This document shows, in pieces, positions 13,559 through 19,849 of a stretch of DNA of 22,280 bases. The notes beneath the pieces were generated by a model. The model did not search any database. It saw nothing but the letters and a program-made list of their open reading frames with translations, and was not told the origin of the DNA. The stretch spans positions 1 through 22,280 of the forward strand of contig JAQUMZ010000004.1 in assembly GCA_028717865.1 (NCBI GenBank). Direction: 5' to 3'. Each line of letters opens with the position of its first letter. Position 1 is the first letter of the stretch. The position numbers and the translations under genes were made by a program. The DNA is from Elusimicrobiota bacterium. GTDB lineage: Bacteria; Elusimicrobiota; Elusimicrobia; UBA1565; UBA9628.

Positions 13559-15790
13559 CTATCTCTCGCTGCCCCGCGCGCGCAAGACCGCGAGGTAACG
13601 CCGCGCCTCGGGGTGGTTGGGGTCCAGGCGCAGGGCTTCCTGCAGCTCCAGCCCGGCGCGGGCCGGATCGCGCGACCAGAAGAGCACGGCCAGGTTGTAG
13701 TGGACCTGGGCCGAGGCGGCCAGTTCCAGGGACCGGCGGTAATAGCCCTGCGCCGCGGCGGCGGCGCCGGCCTTCTCGGCGACCACGCCCAGCTGCATGA
13801 ACACGTCGGCGGCGGAGCGCCGCACCGCGGCCTTGAGATCCGGCAGTGACCGATAGCGTTCGGCCAGCTCCAGGGTCCGCTCCCCGAAGCGCCCGGCCCA
13901 GGAATAGTAGCGTCCCGCGGCGGCATAGTCGCCCTTGACGAAAAACATGTAGCCCAGGAAGTTGGCGGGTTCGGGGAAGTTCCATTGCCAGGCCCAGGCC
14001 TGCCGGAAGGCGTCCTCGGCCGCTTGCGCCGCACCCGCGGCGTAGAGATCGCGCCCGGCTTGGTAGCGGGCCTGCGCGTAGTTGCCCACGATATCCGAGG
14101 TGAAGAAGTCGGGCTGGCCCTCGTACTCGTAGCGGCCGCGCCGGGCCACGAGCGCCCAGAGCCCGTCGTTGACCGCCGGAGCTTCGTCGTTCCAGGAGTA
14201 AAGCAGCCCCCGGCCCCGCGCCGCAGCCGCCAACTCGGAGGGCACCTCGCTGTCCATCGTGGCGAAGAAGGGCGCGTCGAGCTTGGCGAGCGTCCGCCAC
14301 CCCTGCGCGTCGCGCAGGGGGCCCACGTAGACGTCGCCGCGCCGCCGCCAATCGGCCTGGTACCAAGGCGAACCCGCCAGCCCCTGCGCGATCAGGCGCA
14401 GGTCCGGCCTCCAGCCCTGCACCCTCTGGTAATGCCAGAGCGTGTAGAGCTGCACGTCCTTCTTGGCGGCCAAGGTCGAGCCGGGAGGAGCGCTCAGCAT
14501 GACGTTGCGGGCGTAGTCGTAGCTGAAGAGATGCCAGCGTCGGTCCATCCGGGCCGCGCGCCCACGCCAAAGCGGCACTATCGCAAGCAGGGCGCAAAGC
14601 GCCCACGCGGCGGCGCGGCCCGGCCGGAAGCGCTCGGCGGCGACGCCCACGGCCTCGGCCGCCCAGAAGGCCAGTATCAGGTCGGAAAGCAGGTAGTGGG
14701 GCTCGACGATGGCGGCCGCGTGGGGATTGGGGGGGAGGTTGGCCATGAACAGGAAAACCGGGCCGCTCCACCACCAAGCCGCCGCCTCGCCCAGCCAGCC
14801 GCGGGGACGGCGGCGCAGGGCCAGCACGCAGCCCGCCAACGCCAGGGCCAGACCGGCCGCGGAGAAATTATCCCAGAGGTGCCGCGCGTAAAACGCGAGG
14901 TTGTCCGCGAAGAGCTCGCCCTTGGCGTAATTCGTGGAGAGCAGGTCCAAGGTGCCCCCGTAGCGCGAGCGCAGCAGCGATTCCATGAAGTTGGCCAATA
15001 CCGCCGGATGATTCCAATCCAGGAACGGCCGCGTCGCCGAGCGCACCGGCAGGAACAGATACACCGCCAGGCCCAGCGCCGCGAACGCGGCGCTTAAGGC
15101 CGTCCAGCGCGGGCGGCGGCCGCGGTCCGGACAAAGCCACAAGGCGGTCCCCACCACGAGCGCTACGATCGGGAAATTGGAGCCCAGCCCCACCATCAAC
15201 ACCGGGAAGATCAGCAGGCAGGCCCCCGCCCAATAGGCCGCGTGGCGGGCTTTCAGGCCCGAGGCCAAGGCGAGCCAGATCAGACCCGGAGCCCAAAGCA
15301 GAAGGTCCAGCCGGTTGCCTAGAAATAATCCGTAAGCCAGCGCGAAGAAAAGCCAGGTGCGCTCGTCGTAGGCCCGGCCCAGACGCCAGGCCAAACCCAG
15401 GAGCGCGAGCGCTAAAAGCGCGTTCAAGGCATACATCTCCTGCACCTGCGCCACGGACCAGAACGTGGAATTAAGGGCCAGAAGCAAAGCGGCGGCCGCG
15501 CCCGCGGCCGCGCCGAAGCGCCGGCGCGCCAGCCAGAAAGCCAGGGCCACGGCCAAGGCCGCGCCCAGAGCCGACAGAAGGCCGAGGCGATAGGCCCGGT
15601 TGCCCAGCGGAACCATGTCCGCCATATGCCCCAATTGCACGTAGAGCGGGTAGCTGGTCGGATGCGCCACGCTCAGCGTGCTCGCCGCCACGGACATCTC
15701 GCCCGCGTCGCGGTAGGGGGCCAGGGCCGGATGCAGCGTGGCCGCGTAAAGGGCGAAGGCGGCCAGGAAAACCGCGCAGAAGCTTTTCAT
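13559..15790 (-). CDS. DUF2723 (TMEM260/GT117-like) membrane glycosyltransferase with C-terminal TPR repeats
   Basis: A 743-residue polytopic membrane protein. The N-terminal DUF2723 signature is clear: a first membrane helix (1-20), then the acidic loop YRDAGE (Asp28 and Glu31), followed by VAHPTSYPLYVQLGH (41-55) and many Ala/Leu-rich helices through about residue 430. DWNHP (258-262) and SRYGG (275-279) match the second family block. DUF2723 includes human TMEM260, an O-mannosyltransferase using polyprenyl-phosphate mannose, and CAZy GT117, so a protein O-glycosylation role is likely, with donor and acceptor unknown. A soluble middle part (about 430-570) precedes TPR-like helices (575-735, with AEDAFRQAWAW, YYRRSLELAASAQVHYNLAV and LELQEALRLDPNHPEA). 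It has a candidate -10 box 18 bases upstream and no strong Shine-Dalgarno. No glycosylation partner is adjacent. Confidence 0.88.
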   Translation of the reverse strand: MKSFCAVFLAAFALYAATLHPALAPYRDAGEMSVAASTLSVAHPTSYPLYVQLGHMADMVPLGNRAYRLGLLSALGAALAVALAFWLARRRFGAAAGAAAALLLALNSTFWSVAQVQEMYALNALLALALLGLAWRLGRAYDERTWLFFALAYGLFLGNRLDLLLWAPGLIWLALASGLKARHAAYWAGACLLIFPVLMVGLGSNFPIVALVVGTALWLCPDRGRRPRWTALSAAFAALGLAVYLFLPVRSATRPFLDWNHPAVLANFMESLLRSRYGGTLDLLSTNYAKGELFADNLAFYARHLWDNFSAAGLALALAGCVLALRRRPRGWLGEAAAWWWSGPVFLFMANLPPNPHAAAIVEPHYLLSDLILAFWAAEAVGVAAERFRPGRAAAWALCALLAIVPLWRGRAARMDRRWHLFSYDYARNVMLSAPPGSTLAAKKDVQLYTLWHYQRVQGWRPDLRLIAQGLAGSPWYQADWRRRGDVYVGPLRDAQGWRTLAKLDAPFFATMDSEVPSELAAAARGRGLLYSWNDEAPAVNDGLWALVARRGRYEYEGQPDFFTSDIVGNYAQARYQAGRDLYAAGAAQAAEDAFRQAWAWQWNFPEPANFLGYMFFVKGDYAAAGRYYSWAGRFGERTLELAERYRSLPDLKAAVRRSAADVFMQLGVVAEKAGAAAAAQGYYRRSLELAASAQVHYNLAVLFWSRDPARAGLELQEALRLDPNHPEARRYLAVLRARGSER

Positions 15791-15808
15791 GGGTGGCTAC
15801 CGCACCCA

Positions 15809-15814
15809 ATTATA
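15809..15814 (-). promoter_or_regulatory. -10 box before the DUF2723 gene
   Basis: A perfect TATAAT on the minus strand lies 18 bases before the ATG at 15790. It predicts a 12-base leader starting near 15802. No -35 box is found at the proper distance; a TTGGCA lies only seven bases upstream of the -10 box, too close to be used. Confidence 0.4.
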
Positions 15815-15854
15815 TGATGTTTGCCAAGCCCGCCGAGGACCGGCGGCTTCAGGC

Positions 15855-16143
15855 TACGGCATGCGGGCCGCCGCCGTTCAACCATTCGCGATGCGCAGCA
15901 TCGCGAATCCAGACGGCCCCCCGCGGGGGCCGTCTGTTCCGTCGGGGGACGAACGCCGTTGGCCACCCCGACGGAACCGCCGCCCCCCTCATATGGGGGC
16001 GGCGGTTGCGCTCGACTGGACGGCGTCGAGCGCTTGTTTTGCGCGGTCGCTGCGCTCCCGCGCTTGGATTACGGCATGCGGGCAAGCATCGCGAATCCGA
16101 ACGTCCCCCCGCGCGGGGGACGTTCGCGCCGTTGGGGGACGAT
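15855..16143. repeat. Stem-loop array with two copies of a degenerate repeat unit
   Basis: This gene-free stretch (15791-16143) contains seven inverted repeats: 15884-15908 (11-base arms, 3-base loop), 15910-15936 (12 and 3), 15936-15977 (12 and 18), 15976-16006 (12 and 7), 16008-16033 (9 and 8), 16041-16063 (6 and 11) and 16098-16126 (12 and 5). Arms are perfect. Two copies of TACGGCATGCGGG (15855-15867, 16070-16082), each followed by GCATCGCGAATCC (15898-15910, 16086-16098) and then a C-run/G-run hairpin, mark a repeated unit of 82 and 57 bases. CGCCGTTGG and GGGGGACGA also occur twice. No T-runs follow the stems. It lies between two minus-strand genes, so it may be transcribed as a 3' or intergenic RNA, or be a REP/MITE-like repeat. 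Overlapping open frames here look like composition artefacts. Confidence 0.8.
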
Positions 16144-17496
16144 TCAGGGCTTGCCGGAGGGTACGAGGCGGCGCAGCAGGTCCAGCAGGAACCGCCCGAT
16201 CGTCAGGCCCGACGCCCAGACCACGTCCGCGAAGCCCCAGGCCGCCAAGACCGCGAATAGCCCGGTCAGCCAGGGGTTGGCCACGGCCAGGGCCAGGCCG
16301 GTCATGAGCGCCTGCAGCACGTAGCCGCGCGCCATGCGCGGCGCCGCGCCCGCCGAGGATTTTTCGGGGTCGTAAACCGCGGCGAAGACGGCGCTGAGCG
16401 CGCCGGTCGCGGTCATGGCGGTGACCGCCGCCCAGTAAAGCAGGCCGACCTCGGGCACGAGCTTCTGCGCGAGGCTCAAGCCCATGGCCGCCGCCGCGGC
16501 CGGGAACACCGCCATGATCCGGTCCGCGGCGGAGGTGGCGGGATCGGAGAATTTACCCTGGAAGGCGCCCTGCCCCAAGGCCGCGGTGGCCAGGGCGGAG
16601 GGCAAGGGGCTCACCGCGCCGCGCACGCCGAGGAAGAGCAAGGACGAGATGTCCAGGCAGGCGTAGACCCCGGCGCCCGCCAAAATGCCGTAGCGCAGGA
16701 CCGAACCCAGCACCTCGCCGGTGCTCGGGGCCGCGCCGTCGTTGCGCCGGGCGGCCGCGGCGCCGTAGATCGCCCCCACGACGGCCGCGATTATGCTGGC
16801 GCCCGGGTTCAGCCAAGCCAGCACCGTCGCGGCGGAAAGCGCTTCCGCGGCCGCGACCCCGCCCGCCGCCAGGGCCGCTCCCGGCAGCGCAACCATCAAC
16901 ACCGCGGCCGCCGCGACCAGGAAAATCTTCCCGGCCGGCGCGGAGCGCAAGGCGTCCGGCCGCGGGGAGGGGACCTCGGCCCCGGCCTCGGCGCGAACTT
17001 GCGACCGGGACGGCCCCAGCCGCGTCGCACCGATTTCCGGCGATCCTATCGCAGGCTCCCACGCCTCATCGGCGGGCCGGAGGCCGGTCTGCCCTCCATC
17101 CATGATACCGCCCATGCGCCGGGCGGAGGCTTCCCGGTCTTGCCGAATAACGGAATCCGCCGCGACGCCGTCGACCAGGGCGGCCATGGCCGCCGGCGCG
17201 TCCGCCGCGACGGGCCCCTCGGCCAGGGCGGCGACCGAGGGATTGGCAAGGACGCCGCCCAGCGCGGGGACCAGTTCGGCCCGCAGCTTTACGGATGCGC
17301 TGGCCGGGAGGGTCCGCGTCAAAGCGCCGGCGGGGAGGAACGCAATGCCCCGGATCGCAGTCGCGGCGGGAACGGCGGGCCGTCCCGCGACGACCCGGGC
17401 CGCGGCGGCGTAGGCGGGCAAACCGGGGGCCAGCAGTAAAATCGCCGCGGCCAGCGCGCCGCGCAGAACGACCGGGACCAAGCGGGACGAGTTCAT
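16144..17496 (-). CDS. Unrecognised Ala-rich exported membrane protein
   Basis: A 450-residue protein that I do not recognise. A signal peptide or first membrane helix covers about 10-30 (ALAAAILLLAPGLPAYAAAA). Residues 31-188 are a soluble, Ala/Pro-rich region without clear motif, probably outside the cytoplasm. The C-terminal half is strongly hydrophobic, with likely membrane helices near 190-212, 214-229, 232-250, 265-290, 327-345, 350-374, 391-407 and 410-432. The intervening loops are short and basic or Gly-rich (AARRNDGAAPSTGE, YDPEKSSAGAAPRMAR). The end is a basic amphipathic LLDLLRRLVPSGKP. No enzyme motif is visible; transport, anchoring or sensing roles are all possible. The ATG at 17496 has a -10-like box nine bases upstream, so the leader may be only about three bases. 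Paired 12-base repeats upstream suggest regulation. Confidence 0.65.
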   Translation of the reverse strand: MNSSRLVPVVLRGALAAAILLLAPGLPAYAAAARVVAGRPAVPAATAIRGIAFLPAGALTRTLPASASVKLRAELVPALGGVLANPSVAALAEGPVAADAPAAMAALVDGVAADSVIRQDREASARRMGGIMDGGQTGLRPADEAWEPAIGSPEIGATRLGPSRSQVRAEAGAEVPSPRPDALRSAPAGKIFLVAAAAVLMVALPGAALAAGGVAAAEALSAATVLAWLNPGASIIAAVVGAIYGAAAARRNDGAAPSTGEVLGSVLRYGILAGAGVYACLDISSLLFLGVRGAVSPLPSALATAALGQGAFQGKFSDPATSAADRIMAVFPAAAAAMGLSLAQKLVPEVGLLYWAAVTAMTATGALSAVFAAVYDPEKSSAGAAPRMARGYVLQALMTGLALAVANPWLTGLFAVLAAWGFADVVWASGLTIGRFLLDLLRRLVPSGKP

Positions 17497-17505
17497 TCCA
17501 AGTGA

Positions 17506-17511
17506 ATGATA
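17506..17511 (-). promoter_or_regulatory. -10-like box before the Ala-rich membrane protein gene
   Basis: TATCAT on the minus strand (5/6 match) predicts a transcript start near 17499, three bases before the ATG at 17496. The -35 position reads TCTCTC, a poor match, so an activator may be needed if this promoter is real. Confidence 0.35.
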
Positions 17512-17519
17512 CCTTGAAA

Positions 17520-17561
17520 CCGAGCCGGGAGAGATGCGCCCAAAGGACCCCGAGCCGGGAG
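17520..17561. repeat. Paired 12-base direct repeats spaced 30 bases apart
   Basis: CCGAGCCGGGAG occurs at 17520-17531 and again at 17550-17561, exactly 30 bases or about three helical turns apart. Relative to the predicted start at 17499 the copies lie near -21 to -32 and -51 to -62, on the same DNA face. This layout suits a transcription factor, but no such protein is known here. Confidence 0.6.
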
Positions 17562-17599
17562 GCAGAAGGCCTAGCCTGGCGAGGGGCCAAAGGCTCAGT

Positions 17600-19849
17600 T
17601 CAAGGCAAGCCCCGCCAACGCCGCCAGACCCACTCGCCCAACAGAAGAGCCAGCAGGAGGGCCAGCCACCAGGGGCGGTCCCAGGGCCGGGTCCGGCGCA
17701 AAACCTGCGCTTGGACCCGGACGGGGGAAAGCTTGGCCAGGGCTTCCGCCACGTCCAGGGCGTCCAGTTCGCGGAACTCCCCGCCCGCCGCCTGGGCCGT
17801 GCGCAGCAGCCAGCGGCGGTCCATGGGCGCCTCGGGCAGGGACTTGGCCCAATCGAAACGCACCTCGTCCTCGCCGAGCGGCTTGCCCCGGTAGCGGGCC
17901 ACGGCCTTGAGCCGGTGCCGGCCCGGGGCCAGTCCGGTCAGTTCCAGCTCGTAGCGGCCCGGCCCGGCCGGCAAGGCCGCGGCCTCGCGGACCGCGCCCG
18001 AGGGCTGGGTCCAAAGGACGCGCAGCGAGGTCAGCTCCCGGGCCGCGGGCCGGAAGCTCTCGTCGAACACGCGCAGGCGCAGCGCGGCGGGTTCGCGGGG
18101 GGGAAGCTGGTCGGGCAGGGGGCTGAACTTGACCTTGGAAAGCTCCAGGCTGCCCGTGAGATACTGGACGGCCCGGGTCCAAAACCGGCCGTAGAAGCTG
18201 CCGGCGCGCCAGTCCAGCGCGGCGCCCAAACGCCAGCGCCAGGTCGAGTCCGAGCTGACCAGCATGACCTTGCCCCGGCCGTACTCCCGGACCGCGAAGA
18301 TGGGCAGGGGCTCGCCGGAATCCGCGCGCGCCTCGGGATGCACGGCCAGCACCGAAGCGCCCGGGCGCACCGAGGCGAAGCGCGCGTAGCCGTCGAGCTC
18401 GGGCAAGGCCCCCCAAGCCAAGCGCGACTCCTCGGGCGTGTCGTAGAGCTGGACCAGGGGGTGGGAGGGCGCCGCGGGCTTGGCCCGGAAGGGTCCGGGC
18501 ACGAAGTCCGGCTGCCGGTTCGACAAGGCCACGGGCAGGATGTCCTCCAGGGGGGAGCCCCGGTAGCCGCCCTGGCCGAAGGCGTTCTCGCCTCCGATGA
18601 CCAGCAGGGCCCCGCCGGCGGAGACGAAACTCTTGAGCGCGGCCAGGTAGGAAGCCGGCAGGCGGAACCGCGCCGCGGAGAAGTTCTCCAGTATGAAGAG
18701 GTCGAACTGGGCCAGGGTCCGGACGAATATCTCCTCGGCGGGAAAGGGGATGAGGGAAAGCTCCGCGTCGGAAACCGTCGCCAGGTTCTCGGGGTTGCGC
18801 AGTATGACGAAAGAGACCAGTTCGTGGTTGGGTTCGGATTTCAGGAACTCGCGCAGGTTCGCGTACTCGGCGCTGGGCCGTCCGGAAAGATACATTATCC
18901 GGTACTTCTGCCGGATCACCTCGATCCGGAATTCCTTGGCCGCCAGCAAGGCTTCGCCCGCCCGCGCCTCCAGGCGGAAGCGCTGCGCGCCCAGCGATTC
19001 CGCCTCGGCCGTGAAGGTGGCGCGCAGCGTCTCGAAGTCCGACGCGACGGACAGCGCGACGCGGTCCGCCCGCGCCCAGCCGCCGGAGGGGTCGGCGCGC
19101 CGCTTGAGCAGCCGCAGTTCCAAGGCCTTGCCGGCCAGGGCGCTGGCCTCCAGCGCGGTTTCCACGGTCAGACGCCCGTGGAGAAAGGCGAAATCGGGAG
19201 CGCGCAGATCCGAGAAGAAGGCGCCCTGGCCCCGCCGGGAAGGCCCCACGCCCAGGACGTCGACCGGAAGACCCAGTTCGGCCAGGGCCGCGCCCAGTTC
19301 GCCGTCCGGCTCGGCGTTGCCGTCGCTGAGCAGCCAGGCTCGCTCCGGCGGCTGGGAGAGCTCGCCTTCCGCGCGCGCCAAGCTCCGCCCGCCGGCCGCG
19401 TCGGCCACGTCCCCCAGGGCCGCGGCGGCGTCGAAGCCCGCGGCCGACGTTTCCAGCCCGTCGAGCGCCTCCCAGGACGCCAGCGCGCGACCGCGGTCGG
19501 AAAGGGCGTAAATATGGACGTCGCAGCGGGCCTCCAGGGCCCGGCGGTGCTTTTTAAGCCAGGCTACGGCCGCGCCCAGGCGGCTCAACCCCGGCCGGCC
19601 GGAGCCGGCGGCCATGGCGTGACCGGCGTCCACGAGGACAAGCAGGCCGGGCTTGGACCGCCGGGCGGCGTTGAAAGCCACGGTCGGCCGCAGGGCCGCC
19701 AGGGCCAGAAGCAGCGCGGCCGCGGCACGCAGGCCCAACAGCCAGCCTCGCGCCGGCGCGCGCCGCCAATGCCACGCCAGGGCGGCGGCCGCCGCCGCGG
19801 CCGCCGCCGCGCCCGCCAGAGCCGGGCTCCATTCCCAGGACAAGCTCAC
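17600..19849 (-). CDS. Membrane protein with degenerate VWA domain and glutamine-amidotransferase-like domain
   Basis: A 749-residue protein. Two N-terminal membrane helices (about 10-26 and 36-55) have the short, Ala-rich form seen in BatA-type proteins. A von Willebrand A-like domain (about 68-215) begins LLVLVDAGHAMAAG: Asp74 of the metal site remains, but the two serines of DxSxS are replaced by Gly and Ala. WLLSDGNAEPDGEL and LPVDVLGVG match later VWA strands. Residues about 310-560 resemble the class I amidotransferase-like fold (RIMYLSGRPSAEYANLREFL; GALLVIGGENAFGQGGY), without a visible catalytic Cys. One C-terminal membrane helix (WWLALLLALLLGEWVW) ends it. The start is GTG 19849, overlapping the upstream gene's TGA as GTGA; the frame stays open upstream only as a shadow. 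It probably works with the preceding VWA/DUF4159 protein in a MoxR-linked membrane complex. Confidence 0.82.
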   Translation of the reverse strand: MSLSWEWSPALAGAAAAAAAAAALAWHWRRAPARGWLLGLRAAAALLLALAALRPTVAFNAARRSKPGLLVLVDAGHAMAAGSGRPGLSRLGAAVAWLKKHRRALEARCDVHIYALSDRGRALASWEALDGLETSAAGFDAAAALGDVADAAGGRSLARAEGELSQPPERAWLLSDGNAEPDGELGAALAELGLPVDVLGVGPSRRGQGAFFSDLRAPDFAFLHGRLTVETALEASALAGKALELRLLKRRADPSGGWARADRVALSVASDFETLRATFTAEAESLGAQRFRLEARAGEALLAAKEFRIEVIRQKYRIMYLSGRPSAEYANLREFLKSEPNHELVSFVILRNPENLATVSDAELSLIPFPAEEIFVRTLAQFDLFILENFSAARFRLPASYLAALKSFVSAGGALLVIGGENAFGQGGYRGSPLEDILPVALSNRQPDFVPGPFRAKPAAPSHPLVQLYDTPEESRLAWGALPELDGYARFASVRPGASVLAVHPEARADSGEPLPIFAVREYGRGKVMLVSSDSTWRWRLGAALDWRAGSFYGRFWTRAVQYLTGSLELSKVKFSPLPDQLPPREPAALRLRVFDESFRPAARELTSLRVLWTQPSGAVREAAALPAGPGRYELELTGLAPGRHRLKAVARYRGKPLGEDEVRFDWAKSLPEAPMDRRWLLRTAQAAGGEFRELDALDVAEALAKLSPVRVQAQVLRRTRPWDRPWWLALLLALLLGEWVWRRWRGLP

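Noticed and set aside
15789..16324. Three overlapping plus-strand open frames of 155-172 codons across the stem-loop region
   Set aside because: All three frames are open at once, run into the antisense of the 16144-17496 gene, and have compositions typical of GC-rich noncoding DNA. No family motif is seen.
19781..19808. GC-rich inverted repeat with 10-base arms in the second VWA gene
   Set aside because: It falls in a run of Ala codons (GCC/GCG) encoding the first membrane helix, so simple codon repetition explains the symmetry.
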